Source: an uncultured Thioclava sp.
Lineage (GTDB): Bacteria > Pseudomonadota > Alphaproteobacteria > Rhodobacterales > Rhodobacteraceae
Direction: 5' to 3'
NCBI RefSeq assembly: GCF_913064665.1
Contig: NZ_CAJYBT010000029.1
Coordinates: 1 to 46,201, forward strand
Length of the DNA: 46,201 nt
A program made the translations under genes and the position numbers. The notes beneath the pieces are model-generated. The model saw only the letters and a list, made by a program, of their open reading frames with translations. It had not been told where the DNA came from and searched no databases. Of the stretch, positions 8,937 to 19,159 are shown piece by piece (the stretch's first letter is position 1; every line of letters starts with the position of its first letter).

Positions 8937-9410
8937 TCACTTCTCCGCTTCGGAATTCAATTGGTGCCAGACATAGGCCTGACCGTCGGGATAGATTGCC
9001 ACGACGCGATCAACGCCGGGGTGAATGTCGTGCTGAGACAGGAAGGCCACGGCGCGCCCGGCTTCAAGATCGGCGCCGATGCGTTTGGCATCAAAGCAGT
9101 CGAACCATCTTGGCCCGATCAGCGGCGTGGGTTTGTCGTAGACCTGAAAGGTTTCGGTGGCCGTGGGCAGCGACAGATCGGTGCGGAAACAGGCGCGGTA
9201 GCGCAGTGGCGAGCTGTCGGCGTCAATGCCCTGATAACCCGCAACATCCAGCGGGTCGAGCGTGCCGCCAAGCTCGGCCAGCGTAATCGCAGCACCCGGA
9301 GCCGTAGCCGAGACGGTCTGATAATAGCCATATTCCTGCGCGTAATAGACGCCCGCGCCAAAGGCCAGCGCGATCAGCACGATGCCGCCCCCGATATATT
9401 TGCCATTCAC
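8937..9410 (-). CDS. small single-pass membrane protein of unknown function between glyQ and glyS
   Basis: 157 residues with one N-terminal transmembrane helix ([20 protein letters not shown]) and a periplasmic domain containing [12 protein letters not shown] and [15 protein letters not shown], with two cysteines that could pair. I place the start at GTG 9410, which overlaps the glyQ stop as GTGA; a longer upstream reading would be antisense-like and overlap glyQ. I believe relatives occupy this same glyQ-glyS slot in other Rhodobacterales (possibly DUF6446), but no function is known to me. The tight coupling suggests co-translation rather than a role in aminoacylation. Confidence 0.75.
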   Translation of the reverse strand: MNGKYIGGGIVLIALAFGAGVYYAQEYGYYQTVSATAPGAAITLAELGGTLDPLDVAGYQGIDADSSPLRYRACFRTDLSLPTATETFQVYDKPTPLIGPRWFDCFDAKRIGADLEAGRAVAFLSQHDIHPGVDRVVAIYPDGQAYVWHQLNSEAEK

Positions 9411-10369
9411 GCTGCGGCCCCGTTCGGTTGCGCCCCGCCCGCTTCGGTACGCACAAAGGCATCGGCGCAGACTTTGGCGAGCGCGCGCACACGCCCGATA
9501 TAGGCCTGGCGTTCGGTGACCGAGATCACGCCGCGCGCATCGAGCAGGTTGAACAGGTGGCTCGCCTTGATGCATTGATCATAGGCCGGGTGCGCCATGA
9601 TGATCTTGCGGCCCGCATCGTCGGTATCGTCACTGGCAAGGATGCGGCCACATTCGGCCTCGGCATCCTCGAAATGGCGCAACAGCGTGTCGGTATCGGC
9701 CACGTCGAAATTCCAGCGCGAATATTCCTGCTCGGTCTGGCGGAACACATCGCCATATTTCAGCGCGATGGGCGCGGAGGGGTCGTTATAGGGCATGTCC
9801 ATCACGTGATCGATGCCCAGCACATACATTGCCAGACGCTCAAGCCCGTAGGTCAGCTCGCCCGCGACGGGTTTGCAATCATGCCCGCCGACCTGTTGGA
9901 AATAAGTGAATTGCGACACTTCCATGCCGTCGCACCAGACTTCCCAGCCAAGCCCCCAAGCGCCCAAAGTGGGGCTTTCCCAGTCATCCTCGACAAAGCG
10001 GATGTCGTGCAAGTCCAGATCAATCCCGATGGCGGCCAGCGAACCGAGATAGAGATCTTGCAGATCGGGCGGGCTGGGTTTGATCAGCACTTGATACTGG
10101 TAGTAGTGCTGCAGACGGTTGGGGTTCTCGCCGTAGCGCCCGTCGGTAGGGCGGCGCGAGGGTTGGACATAGGCCGCAGCCCACGGCTTATCGCCCAGTG
10201 CGCGCAGCGTCGTGGCCGGGTGGAACGTGCCCGCGCCGACTTCCATGTCATAGGGCTGCAACACCGCGCAGCCCTTGGAGGCCCAATAGCTCATCAATCG
10301 CAGGATAATCTCCTGAAACGATCTCGGCGCGCTCTGGGGGGCGTTTTGGGGGGCGTCGGGATTGGCCAT
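9407..10369 (-). CDS. glyQ: glycine--tRNA ligase alpha subunit GlyQ
   Basis: Catalytic alpha subunit of bacterial alpha2beta2 glycyl-tRNA synthetase; activates glycine with ATP. Motifs include [61 protein letters not shown] and FTYFQQVGG. 320 residues, a normal length with a slightly longer Pro/Ala/Gln-rich N-terminus. The ATG at 10369 follows GAGGTGAG. It is the first gene of the glyQ-(membrane protein)-glyS-ppdK run; its promoter should lie in the ~185 bp divergent gap shared with the SPOR protein gene. Confidence 0.97.
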   Translation of the reverse strand: MANPDAPQNAPQSAPRSFQEIILRLMSYWASKGCAVLQPYDMEVGAGTFHPATTLRALGDKPWAAAYVQPSRRPTDGRYGENPNRLQHYYQYQVLIKPSPPDLQDLYLGSLAAIGIDLDLHDIRFVEDDWESPTLGAWGLGWEVWCDGMEVSQFTYFQQVGGHDCKPVAGELTYGLERLAMYVLGIDHVMDMPYNDPSAPIALKYGDVFRQTEQEYSRWNFDVADTDTLLRHFEDAEAECGRILASDDTDDAGRKIIMAHPAYDQCIKASHLFNLLDARGVISVTERQAYIGRVRALAKVCADAFVRTEAGGAQPNGAAA

Positions 10370-10555
10370 GTCTCACCTCGAATAAAGCGCCTTCTTCCTA
10401 GGCAAGGGGGGCGTGGGCGTCAACGCCTCGCAAGCCCGATCTGCATGGCGATCTGCGGCCCAAGCCCCACATCCGCCGATTTCCTGCCACTCGAGGGGGT
10501 GACCTTGCGCGCGGTTTCGATACGTTGCGCGACAAGACGATAAAAAGGGGTGGGT

Positions 10556-12346
10556 ATGCGCAAGGTTCACAAAGCGATTTCGGTCATTGTCGGGGCGAGT
10601 TTGACGGCGATGGTCTGGACCGGCAGCGCATGGGCGCAGGCTTGGGTGCAGATCGAGGCGAAATCTTCGCTCGCACAAGCAGAGGAACGCGCGCGCGACT
10701 GGGCGGGGATGTTTCCGGATGCCTCGGGCTTTCGTTTGAAATCGGGCTGGTATGCGATTGCGCTGGGGCCGTTCGCGGATGAGCAAACGGCCGATGATCG
10801 CCGCCGCGCGCTGCGTCAGGACGGGTTGATCCCGCGCGACAGTTTCGTGGCCGATGGCGGGCAGTTCACACAGCAGTTTTGGCCGATTGGGGCAAGCCTG
10901 AGCGGCGCGCCGATCAGGCCAGTCGAGACCCAGCCCCTGCCCGACACCGCCCCTGCCCTTGGCGCGACTGAAGTCCCCGCCCCCCCTGCGGCTGAGCCCG
11001 CAACGCCCGCGCAGCCCGCACCTGAAACATTGGCAGATTCTCGCCGTCTTGAAAGCGCGCTGAGCCGCGATCAGCGCCGCGACATTCAGGCCGCGCTGGA
11101 TTGGGAAGGCAGCTATCAAGGCGCGATTGACGGGTTGTTCGGGCCGGGCACGCGCAGCTCAATCGCCGATTGGCAGATGAAAAACGGCTTTGAGCCGACG
11201 GGGGTTCTCTCTTCGGCGCAGCAGATGGAATTGCTCGACCGGGTGGCGGCATCACGCGCCGCGTTGGGGCTGCAAACGGTCGATGAGACCGAGGCCGGGA
11301 TCTCAATAGAGCTGCCGTTGGGGCTGGTGCAATTCGCGCGCTACAACACGCCTTTCGTGAATTACGCGCCCAAAAACGATAGCGGCGTGCAGGTCTTGCT
11401 GATCTCGCAGCCGGGCGATGCGGCGCGGTTGCGCGGTCTGTATGATGCGATGCAAACGCTTGAAATCGTGCCGGTTTCCGGGGATCGCACCCTGCGCAAC
11501 AATGGTTTCACCATTGAGGGCGGCAACAGCGAAATCCAGTCTTATACGCAGGCCACGCTGTCCAAGGGGCTGATCAAGGGCTTTGTGCTGGTCTGGCCTG
11601 CAGGTGATGCCAAGCGCATGGGCCGGGTGCTGGAGGCGATGAAATCCAGCTTCAAGCCGATTGGCACCGCCGCGCTGGATGCCACGCTGGGCCAGCCGAT
11701 GTCGGTCACGCGCGCAGCCCTGATGGCGGGGATTGAGAAACGCACGCCGGTGTTTTCGCGCTCGGGGTTTTACATTGATGCCAAGGGCTCGGTTCTGACG
11801 GCGGCGCAGGGGCTGGCGCAATGCGGGCGCATCACCGTCGATGCGCATCCCGCCGATCTGGCGTTCAACGACGCGCAGATGGGGTTTGCCGTGTTGCAAC
11901 CCAGCGCGCCGCTTGCCCCCAAAGGGTTTGCGCAATTCAGCACCCAATCCCCGCTTGCAGGCGCGCAAATCACCGTGGCGGGATTCTCTTACCCCGAAGC
12001 TCTGCCCGCGCCGGTGTTGAACTTTGGCACGCTGTCCGCGCTCAAGGGGCTGGCGGGCGAGACCGATCAGGCCCGCATCGAGGCCAAAACGCGCGCAGGC
12101 GATGTCGGCGGGCCGATACTGGATGGCACGGGCGCGGTGATGGGGATGTTGCTGCCCCCCGCGCAGGATGCCGGCCGGATGTTGCCCGATGGCTTGCATG
12201 CCGCGCTGCAGGCGCAGGCGATGGCCCCGGCGCTGTCGCAAAACGGCTTCCCCCCCGAGGCGGCCAGTTTTTCCGGCCCGCGCGCAGCCGAAGACCTGCA
12301 GCAGATCGCCGATCGGATGGTGGTGCGGGTGTCGTGCTGGAAGTGA
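10556..12346 (+). CDS. exported SPOR / peptidoglycan-binding protein with an inactive trypsin-like domain
   Basis: 596 residues. A signal peptide (1-27, cleavage near SAWAQA) is followed by a SPOR-like domain (28-100, FRLKSGWYAIALGPF), a Pro/Ala-rich linker (~120-160), a peptidoglycan-binding domain (~168-230, DGLFGPGTRSSIADWQ), a middle region of unknown fold, and a C-terminal trypsin-like beta-barrel (~395-540). All three catalytic positions are lost: LTAAH reads LTAAQ (Gln418), the Asp of DLALL is replaced in QMGFAVL, and GxSGGP reads GDVGGP (Val517). It probably binds septal or denuded glycan and acts as a scaffold rather than a protease. The ATG at 10556 follows AAAAGGGG; a GTG two codons upstream is less well placed. 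Convergent with trkH, one base apart. Confidence 0.85.
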   Translation: MRKVHKAISVIVGASLTAMVWTGSAWAQAWVQIEAKSSLAQAEERARDWAGMFPDASGFRLKSGWYAIALGPFADEQTADDRRRALRQDGLIPRDSFVADGGQFTQQFWPIGASLSGAPIRPVETQPLPDTAPALGATEVPAPPAAEPATPAQPAPETLADSRRLESALSRDQRRDIQAALDWEGSYQGAIDGLFGPGTRSSIADWQMKNGFEPTGVLSSAQQMELLDRVAASRAALGLQTVDETEAGISIELPLGLVQFARYNTPFVNYAPKNDSGVQVLLISQPGDAARLRGLYDAMQTLEIVPVSGDRTLRNNGFTIEGGNSEIQSYTQATLSKGLIKGFVLVWPAGDAKRMGRVLEAMKSSFKPIGTAALDATLGQPMSVTRAALMAGIEKRTPVFSRSGFYIDAKGSVLTAAQGLAQCGRITVDAHPADLAFNDAQMGFAVLQPSAPLAPKGFAQFSTQSPLAGAQITVAGFSYPEALPAPVLNFGTLSALKGLAGETDQARIEAKTRAGDVGGPILDGTGAVMGMLLPPAQDAGRMLPDGLHAALQAQAMAPALSQNGFPPEAASFSGPRAAEDLQQIADRMVVRVSCWK

Positions 12347-12347
12347 T

Positions 12348-13796
12348 CTAGGCGCGCCAGAAGCGGGGAAGGAACAGCACGAGCACGCTCATCAATTCGA
12401 GCCGCCCGATGCACATCGCCCCGCTCATCAGCCATTTCGCACTGGCCGGGAAATCCGCGACCGAGCCATTGGCCGTTATCTCGGGGCCCCAAGCCGGGCC
12501 GATATTGGCGATCGAGGTCCAGGCGGCGGTCATCGCGGTTTCGGTCTCAAGCCCGGTGAAGGTCAGCGCGATGATCAGCACCCCGAAGGTCAAGATGAAC
12601 AGCGAAAAGAACGCCACGACCGAGTTGACGACTCCGTCCTCAACGGCCTGCCGGTCATATTGCACGCGCAGCAGGCGATGGGGTGAATAAAGCCGCTGGA
12701 TTTGCACCTTGATCGCCTCGAACAAGATCAGGTAGCGAAACACTTTGACCGAGCAGGCGGTTGAGGACGTGCAGCCCCCGATCAGCCCCGAAATGATAAG
12801 AACGGTAAAGGCGAGATGGCCCCATTGGGTGATGTCTTCGGACGCGTAGCCAGTACCGGTAAAGGTCGAGACGACGTTGAATGTCACCTCGCGCAGGGTC
12901 GGCCAGAACGAAGTCTCGTGGCGGATCATCCGGTAGATCACGATCACCGCAATCGCATAGCCCATCCATCGCAGGAACGCGCGCACCTGCGGGTCGCGCC
13001 AGAGTGGCACGACATTGCCCTGCGTCATCTGCACAAAGCGGATAAACGGCATCGCGGCGAGCGCCATATACACTGAGGAGGCATATTCCGGTGCGCCCTT
13101 ATAGGTCGCAAAAGAGGCGTCGTAATTGGAAAACCCGCCCGTGCTCATCGTGGTGAGCGCATGCATCACCGCATCAAACCCGGTCATGCCCAGCGCCATA
13201 TAGGTCATCGCGCAGGCAATCGTGAGGCCGACGTAAATACGGATCAACGCGGTTGAGATATCCATCGCGCGCGGCAGAATTTTGCCAAGCGTATCAAAGC
13301 CTTCCGAGCGGAAAAACTGCATCCCGCCGACCTTCATCACCGGCAGAAAGATCATCGCGACGATGATAATCCCCAAGCCCCCCAGCCATTGCAGCAAGCC
13401 CCGCCACAGGTTCACACCCGGGGGCAAGCCATCAAGATGGGGGATCACGGTGGTGCCGGTGGTGGTGAGGCCCGACATCGCCTCGAAATAGGCATCCGTC
13501 AGGTTCAGATGCGGCGCCCCCAAGATCATCGGCAGCGCTCCAAACAGCGGCAAAGTCAGCCAGACGGCCGTGGTCAAGACGAAGCTTTGCTGAATGGTCA
13601 AAGTGCTGCGCAGCGCATCGCGCGAGGCCAGCGACAGCACGAAGCCGGTACTGACCGTCAGGATCGCGCTTTCGACGAATACCTGCCAATGGGGTGATCC
13701 ATAACCCCAATCCACCTCCGCCGGGATCAGCATCGTCAGCCCCAGCACGGATGTCAGCATGCCGATGATGTAGCCTACCGGGCGCAGATCGATCAT
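12348..13796 (-). CDS. trkH: TrkH-type potassium uptake protein
   Basis: Inner-membrane ion-conducting subunit of the Trk K+ uptake system, which works with the cytoplasmic NAD-binding regulator TrkA (not in this window). 482 residues, polytopic, with the four pseudo-repeated selectivity loops visible as SGLTTTGTTVI, TMSTGGFSN, TFTGTGYAS and GGCTSSTACS. The N-terminal half gives the usual paired helices. The ATG at 13796 is the first good start. The gene lies head-to-head with pyc, separated by ~160 bp, and its stop almost touches that of the SPOR protein gene. Confidence 0.94.
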   Translation of the reverse strand: MIDLRPVGYIIGMLTSVLGLTMLIPAEVDWGYGSPHWQVFVESAILTVSTGFVLSLASRDALRSTLTIQQSFVLTTAVWLTLPLFGALPMILGAPHLNLTDAYFEAMSGLTTTGTTVIPHLDGLPPGVNLWRGLLQWLGGLGIIIVAMIFLPVMKVGGMQFFRSEGFDTLGKILPRAMDISTALIRIYVGLTIACAMTYMALGMTGFDAVMHALTTMSTGGFSNYDASFATYKGAPEYASSVYMALAAMPFIRFVQMTQGNVVPLWRDPQVRAFLRWMGYAIAVIVIYRMIRHETSFWPTLREVTFNVVSTFTGTGYASEDITQWGHLAFTVLIISGLIGGCTSSTACSVKVFRYLILFEAIKVQIQRLYSPHRLLRVQYDRQAVEDGVVNSVVAFFSLFILTFGVLIIALTFTGLETETAMTAAWTSIANIGPAWGPEITANGSVADFPASAKWLMSGAMCIGRLELMSVLVLFLPRFWRA

Positions 13797-13958
13797 GTGC
13801 CCACCTTGCCCAGCTAACGGGGCTAGTCAATAGCCGCAATCGGGGTTTGCAAAGTCCTTGAGTTTGATCTGTAAATTTGCCGCGCTTTGCAGATAGGCCT
13901 TGCGCTGCGCTGCGGCGACGCTACCGTTCAGCCGGTTTTGAAAGAGCGGGAGACAGCA

Positions 13959-16900
13959 ATGTTCAACAAGATCCTCGTGGCAAATCGCGGCGAAATCGCG
14001 ATCCGGGTAATGCGCGCAGCCAATGAGCTGGGCAAGAAAACAGTTGCCGTATATGCCGAAGAGGACAAGTTGGGGCTGCATCGTTTCAAGGCGGATGAGG
14101 CCTATCGCATCGGCGAGGGGCTGTCGCCAGTTGGCGCCTATCTCAGCATCGAGGAAATCATTCGCGTGGCCAAGGAATCGGGCGCGGATGCGATTCATCC
14201 GGGCTACGGGCTTTTGTCGGAAAATCCCGATTTCGTAGAAGCTTGCGCCGATGCGGGCATCACATTCATCGGCCCCAAGGCCGAGACGATGCGCGCCCTT
14301 GGCGACAAGGCGTCTGCGCGTCAGGTCGCGATCAAGGCGGGCGTGCCGGTGATCCCCGCGACCGATGTTCTGGGCGAGGATTTCGACGCGATCAAGAAAG
14401 AGGCCGCTGAGGTGGGCTATCCGCTGATGCTCAAGGCGTCTTGGGGTGGCGGCGGGCGTGGGATGCGCCCGATCACGTCCGAGGACGAGTTGGTCGAAAA
14501 GGTCCGCGAGGGTCGTCGCGAGGCCGAGGCCGCCTTTGGCAACGGCGAGGGTTATCTGGAGAAGATGATCATCCGTGCGCGCCATGTCGAGGTGCAGCTT
14601 TTGGGTGACACGCATGGTGGCCTTTATCACCTGTTCGAACGCGATTGCACCGTGCAGCGGCGCAACCAAAAAGTGGTGGAGCGCGCCCCTGCCCCGTACC
14701 TGAGCGACGCGCAACGCGCCGAAGTTTGCGCATTGGCGCTGAAAATCGGCAATGCCGTGGGCTATCAGAACGCGGGCACCGTCGAATTCCTGATGGATAT
14801 GGACACCGACCAGTTCTATTTCATCGAGGTCAACCCGCGCGTTCAGGTCGAACATACCGTCACCGAGGAAGTGACCGGGATCGACATCGTGCAGGCCCAG
14901 ATCAAGATCGCCGAGGGTGCGACCCTGACCGAGGCCACCGGAGCCGCCGCGCAATCTGACATCCAGCTTTCGGGCCATGCGCTGCAATGCCGCGTGACCA
15001 CGGAAGACCCGCAAAACAACTTCATTCCCGATTACGGCCGCCTGACCGCGTATCGCAGCGCGACCGGCATGGGGATTCGCCTTGATGGCGGCACCGCCTA
15101 TGCGGGCGGGGTGATCACACGCTATTACGACAGTCTGCTGGTCAAGGTCACCGCTTGGGCGCAGACGCCGGACCAAACGATCCGCCGGATGGACCGCGCC
15201 CTGCGCGAGTTTCGTATTCGCGGCGTGTCCACCAATATCGATTTCGTCATCAATCTGCTGAAACATCCGACCTTCTTGGATATGAGCTATTCGACGAAGT
15301 TCATCGACACCACGCCCGCGCTGTTTGATTTCAAGCTGCGCCGCGACCGGGGCACGAAAATTCTGACCTATATCGCGGATGTCATCGTGAACGGGCATCC
15401 CGAGACCGTCGGGCGGGCCAAACCCCATGCCGAAGCCAAGCCCCCTCGCCTGCCCCCGATCACGGGTGCGCCGCAGCCGGGCACGCGCAATCTGCTGGAA
15501 ACCGAAGGCCCGCAGGCGGTCGCGGATTGGATGAAGGCGCAGAGCAAGCTGTTGCTGACGGACACCACGATGCGCGACGGGCATCAATCGCTGCTGGCGA
15601 CGCGGATGCGCTCAATCGATATGATCAAGGCCGCGCCCGCCTATGCCGCCAACTTGGGCGATCTGTTCTCGGTGGAATGCTGGGGCGGCGCGACGTTTGA
15701 TGTGGCCTATCGCTTCTTGCAGGAATGTCCCTGGCAGCGGTTGCGCGACATTCGCACCCATCTGCCCAACGTGATGACGCAGATGCTGCTGCGCGCCTCC
15801 AACGGCGTGGGCTACACGAATTATCCTGACAACGTGGTGGAGTTCTTCGTCAAGCGCGCCGCCGCGACCGGGGTGGATGTGTTCCGCGTGTTCGACAGCC
15901 TGAACTGGGTCGAAAACATGCGCGTCGCGATGGATGCGGTGATTGAAAGCGGCAAGGTCTGCGAAGGCACGATCTGCTACACCGGCGATATTCTTGACCC
16001 CGATCGCGCGAAATACGACCTGAAATATTACGTCGGCATGGCCAAGGAACTTGAGGCGGCGGGCGCGCATGTGCTTGGTCTCAAGGATATGGCAGGCCTG
16101 CTGAAACCCGCTGCCGCGCGCCAGTTGATCACCGCGCTCAAGAACGAGGTCGGCCTGCCGATCCATTTCCACACCCATGACACCTCTGGCATCGCGGGCG
16201 CGACGGTTCTCGCCGCTGCCGATGCGGGCGTGGATGCGGTCGATGCGGCGATGGATGCGTTTTCGGGCGGCACCTCGCAGCCTTGTCTTGGCTCCATCGT
16301 CGAGGCCTTGGACCATACCGAGCGCGACACCGGGCTTGATATCGCCGCGATCCGGCGGATGTCGAATTATTGGGAAGCCGTGCGCCATCAATATGCGGCG
16401 TTCGAATCTGGCCTCGAAGCCCCGGCCTCAGAGGTCTATCTGCACGAAATGCCCGGCGGCCAGTTCACCAATCTCAAAAGTCAGGCGCGCTCGCTGGGGC
16501 TGGAAGAACGTTGGCACGAAGTGGCGCAGGCCTATGCCGACGCCAACCAGATTTTCGGCGATATCGTCAAGGTCACGCCCAGTTCCAAAGTGGTCGGGGA
16601 CATGGCGCTGATGATGGTGGCGCAAGGGCTGAGCAAGGAAGACGTGCTTAACCCGGGCAAGGATGTCTCCTTCCCCGATTCCGTGATCGACATGATGCGC
16701 GGCAATCTGGGCCAACCCCCCGGCGGCTGGCCCGAAGGGATCTCGAAAAAGGTGCTCAAGGGCGAGGTCGCCTCGACCGAGCGCCCCGGCAAACACCTGC
16801 CCGCCGTCGATCTGGAAAAGACTCGCACCGATCTGGCCGCGCAGCTTGGCATTACGATAGATGACGAAGATCTCGCAGGATATCTGATGTATCCCAAGGT

Positions 16901-17390
16901 CTTCACCGATTACGCCACGCGCCATGACACCTATGGCCCGGTGCGCACCCTGCCCACCCCGGTGTTTTTCTACGGGCTTGAGCCGCAGACCGAAATCTCG
17001 GCCGAAATTGATCCGGGCAAGACGCTGGAAATCCGCTACCTGACCGAAGGCGACACCGATGAATTGGGCGAGGTGAAGGTCTATTTCGAACTCAACGGCC
17101 AGCCCCGCGCCGTGCGCGTGCCCAACCGTGCGGTCAAGGCCACAACAGCGGCCAAACCCAAGGCGGATCCCGGCAACCCCAACCATATCGGCGCGCCGAT
17201 GCCCGGCTCGGTTGCGAGCGTCGTGGTGAGTGTGGGCCAGGTCGTCAAGCCGGGCGATATGCTGCTGACGATCGAGGCGATGAAGATGGAAACCGGCATT
17301 CACGCCGACCGAGAGGCCACGGTCAAGGCGCTGCATGTGACGCAAGGCGCACAAATCGACGCCAAGGACCTGCTGATAGAGCTGGAATAA
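13959..17390 (+). CDS. pyc: pyruvate carboxylase
   Basis: Carboxylates pyruvate to oxaloacetate, the main anaplerotic entry to the TCA cycle. 1143 residues in the single-chain order: biotin carboxylase (1-~450; MFNKILVANRGEIAIR, KASWGGGGRGM, EVNPRVQVEHTVTEE), carboxyltransferase TIM barrel (~530-800; LLTDTTMRDGHQSLLATRMR, FHTHDTSGI), PYC/OADA conserved region, and a C-terminal biotinyl domain with Lys1109 in EAMKMETG. The start ATG at 13959 follows GGGAGA; the upstream in-frame extension lacks family similarity. Length and motifs are normal, so I expect it to be functional. A strong hairpin follows the stop. Confidence 0.98.
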   Translation: MFNKILVANRGEIAIRVMRAANELGKKTVAVYAEEDKLGLHRFKADEAYRIGEGLSPVGAYLSIEEIIRVAKESGADAIHPGYGLLSENPDFVEACADAGITFIGPKAETMRALGDKASARQVAIKAGVPVIPATDVLGEDFDAIKKEAAEVGYPLMLKASWGGGGRGMRPITSEDELVEKVREGRREAEAAFGNGEGYLEKMIIRARHVEVQLLGDTHGGLYHLFERDCTVQRRNQKVVERAPAPYLSDAQRAEVCALALKIGNAVGYQNAGTVEFLMDMDTDQFYFIEVNPRVQVEHTVTEEVTGIDIVQAQIKIAEGATLTEATGAAAQSDIQLSGHALQCRVTTEDPQNNFIPDYGRLTAYRSATGMGIRLDGGTAYAGGVITRYYDSLLVKVTAWAQTPDQTIRRMDRALREFRIRGVSTNIDFVINLLKHPTFLDMSYSTKFIDTTPALFDFKLRRDRGTKILTYIADVIVNGHPETVGRAKPHAEAKPPRLPPITGAPQPGTRNLLETEGPQAVADWMKAQSKLLLTDTTMRDGHQSLLATRMRSIDMIKAAPAYAANLGDLFSVECWGGATFDVAYRFLQECPWQRLRDIRTHLPNVMTQMLLRASNGVGYTNYPDNVVEFFVKRAAATGVDVFRVFDSLNWVENMRVAMDAVIESGKVCEGTICYTGDILDPDRAKYDLKYYVGMAKELEAAGAHVLGLKDMAGLLKPAAARQLITALKNEVGLPIHFHTHDTSGIAGATVLAAADAGVDAVDAAMDAFSGGTSQPCLGSIVEALDHTERDTGLDIAAIRRMSNYWEAVRHQYAAFESGLEAPASEVYLHEMPGGQFTNLKSQARSLGLEERWHEVAQAYADANQIFGDIVKVTPSSKVVGDMALMMVAQGLSKEDVLNPGKDVSFPDSVIDMMRGNLGQPPGGWPEGISKKVLKGEVASTERPGKHLPAVDLEKTRTDLAAQLGITIDDEDLAGYLMYPKVFTDYATRHDTYGPVRTLPTPVFFYGLEPQTEISAEIDPGKTLEIRYLTEGDTDELGEVKVYFELNGQPRAVRVPNRAVKATTAAKPKADPGNPNHIGAPMPGSVASVVVSVGQVVKPGDMLLTIEAMKMETGIHADREATVKALHVTQGAQIDAKDLLIELE

Positions 17391-17395
17391 AGAGG

Positions 17396-17425
17396 TCTGC
17401 CCAGCCGCCGTTGCGGTTGGGCAGA
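17396..17425 (+). terminator. strong hairpin after pyc, probable terminator
   Basis: TCTGCCCAGCCGC and GCGGTTGGGCAGA form a 13-bp stem (one G-T pair) around a four-base loop, 5 bp past the pyc stop. No T-run follows, so termination strength is uncertain. Confidence 0.55.
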
Positions 17426-17645
17426 GACCGCCACTGGGACAACGGGTGTCGGCAGGTTCTGTTGATGGCGTACATGCCCCACCTGCTGCGCAGGTTCCCC
17501 CGGAATATGCGGGCAAATGCGATGGCAAGACAGCCGCGCAGGGCGGCGATATGATCTGTCTGCAATCGCAAAGCACCACGCGATTGCGTCGCAGGGGGCT
17601 GCGCACTCTTGCATGGGCGCGCGCAGGGTGGCAAAGACTTGCCCT

Positions 17646-18308
17646 ATGAGCACCGATACAACCCAAGATAAAAAACTTGCCCTGATCACCGGCGCGTCGC
17701 GCGGACTCGGGGCGGCTTTGGCCGAAGCGCTGGCCGCGGATGGCTATCACGTCATGGCCGTGGCACGCACTTCGGGCGCGCTCGAAGAGCTGGATGACCG
17801 GGTGCAGGCGCTTGGCGGCACCGCGTCGCTGGGGCCGCTGGATGTCACAGACCCCGATCAGATGGCGCATCTGGCGGGCTCGATTGGGGCGCGCTGGGGC
17901 GGGGTCGATCTGTGGGCGCATTGCGCGATCCACGCAGCCCCCTTGTGCCCTGCTGGCCATATCGACGCCAAAGAGTTGTCGCGCTCCACGGCCGTGAATA
18001 TGACCGCCACGGCGCAGTTGATCGGGCTGATCGAGCCGCTCTTGCTGGCGCGCAAGGGCACGGCCCTGTTTTTCGACGATGATCGCGCGGGGCAGAAATT
18101 CTTTGGCATTTACGGCGCAACGAAGGCGGCGCAAATGGCCATGGTGCGTAGCTGGCAGGCTGAAACTGTCAAGGTCGGGCCGCGGGTGATGATCGCAACC
18201 CCCGCCCCGATGGCCACGGCATTGCGCGCGCGGTTCTTCCCCGGCGAAGACCGCGATGCACTGGCAGATCGCCACGCCGAAGCGCGCCGGATTCTGGCAA
18301 GCCTGTAA
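17646..18308 (+). CDS. short-chain dehydrogenase/reductase family protein
   Basis: 220 residues with a Rossmann N-terminus ([19 protein letters not shown]), an adenine-side Asp (PLDVTD) and the YxxxK pair in YGATKAAQ. The catalytic serine two strands earlier is not evident: the position where NVSS-like sequence is expected reads [10 protein letters not shown]. The Asn-Ser-Tyr-Lys tetrad may therefore be incomplete and the enzyme atypical. Substrate unknown. I chose ATG 17646 because the Rossmann motif begins shortly after it; upstream in-frame sequence is not family-like. It precedes surE in the same direction with a 65 bp gap and may be transcribed with surE-pcm-nlpD. Confidence 0.82.
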   Translation: MSTDTTQDKKLALITGASRGLGAALAEALAADGYHVMAVARTSGALEELDDRVQALGGTASLGPLDVTDPDQMAHLAGSIGARWGGVDLWAHCAIHAAPLCPAGHIDAKELSRSTAVNMTATAQLIGLIEPLLLARKGTALFFDDDRAGQKFFGIYGATKAAQMAMVRSWQAETVKVGPRVMIATPAPMATALRARFFPGEDRDALADRHAEARRILASL

Positions 18309-18373
18309 GCCCCGCTTTACCCTGCGGCCCACCCGCGTTAAGCAGGGGCAAATGCCAGCAGACCGGGGGCCAT

Positions 18374-19159
18374 ATGCGCATTCTCATCACCAATGACGAC
18401 GGGATCGACGCGCCCGGCCTTCAGGTTCTAACCGAAATCGCCGCCGAGGTGGCTGGCCCCGATGGCGAGGTCTGGACAGTCGCGCCCGCCTTTGAGCAAT
18501 CCGGCGTCGGCCATTGCATCTCTTATACCCATCCGATGATGATTTCCAAACTGGCCGAGCGGCGCTTTGCCACCGAGGGCAGCCCTGCCGATTGCGTGTT
18601 GGCCGGGCTCTATGATGTGCTTGAGGGGCAGCGCCCCGATCTGGTGCTGTCGGGTGTGAACCGGGGCAATAATTCAGCCGATAATGCCTTATATTCCGGC
18701 ACGTTGGGCGGTGCGATGGAGGCCGCTTTGCAAGGCGTTCCCGCGATTGCGCTGTCGCAATTCCTTGGCCCGCTGGTGTTCGACGCCCCCGATATGTTCG
18801 AGGCGGCGCGGGTGCATGGGGCGGGCCTTGTGCGCAAGCTGTGGGAAAACGGCGTCTGGGACGATGGCGATTATCGGGTGTTTTACAACGTGAACTTCCC
18901 GCCCGTGCTGGCCGCTGATGTGAGGGGCCACAAGGTCGCCGCGCAAGGCTTTCGCAAGGATTGCTATTTCGGCGTTGAGCCCCATCACGCGCCCTCGGGG
19001 CGGCGGTTCTTGTGGGTCAAAGGCGGCCCGCAACACACGCCCACCGCGCCGGGCACCGATGCGGCGGCCAATCTGGATGGCTATATCTCGGTCACGCCGA
19101 TGCGCGCCGATCTGACCGCCCATGACGTGCTGGTCGATCTGGAGGCGCGTCTGGGATGA
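18374..19159 (+). CDS. surE: 5'/3'-nucleotidase SurE
   Basis: Metal-dependent nucleoside monophosphatase associated with stationary-phase survival. [15 protein letters not shown] contains the N-terminal Asp-Asp metal ligands; [18 protein letters not shown] and FYNVNFP are also diagnostic. 261 residues, normal length. The ATG at 18374 follows CGGGGG. The stop overlaps the pcm start (ATGA). The surE-pcm-nlpD order matches the classical enterobacterial cluster, here without rpoS, as expected for an alphaproteobacterium. Confidence 0.97.
   Translation: MRILITNDDGIDAPGLQVLTEIAAEVAGPDGEVWTVAPAFEQSGVGHCISYTHPMMISKLAERRFATEGSPADCVLAGLYDVLEGQRPDLVLSGVNRGNNSADNALYSGTLGGAMEAALQGVPAIALSQFLGPLVFDAPDMFEAARVHGAGLVRKLWENGVWDDGDYRVFYNVNFPPVLAADVRGHKVAAQGFRKDCYFGVEPHHAPSGRRFLWVKGGPQHTPTAPGTDAAANLDGYISVTPMRADLTAHDVLVDLEARLG

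Noticed and set aside
7874-9286. 470-codon open frame on the plus strand
   Set aside because: Antisense to glyS and the adjacent membrane protein; composition typical of shadow frames.
13827-15587. 586-codon open frame on the minus strand
   Set aside because: Fully antisense to the biotin carboxylase part of pyruvate carboxylase; an artefact of high G+C at codon position 3.
16428-18332. 634-codon open frame on the minus strand
   Set aside because: Antisense to the pyc 3' end and the SDR gene; His/Arg/Gln-rich with no domain pattern.
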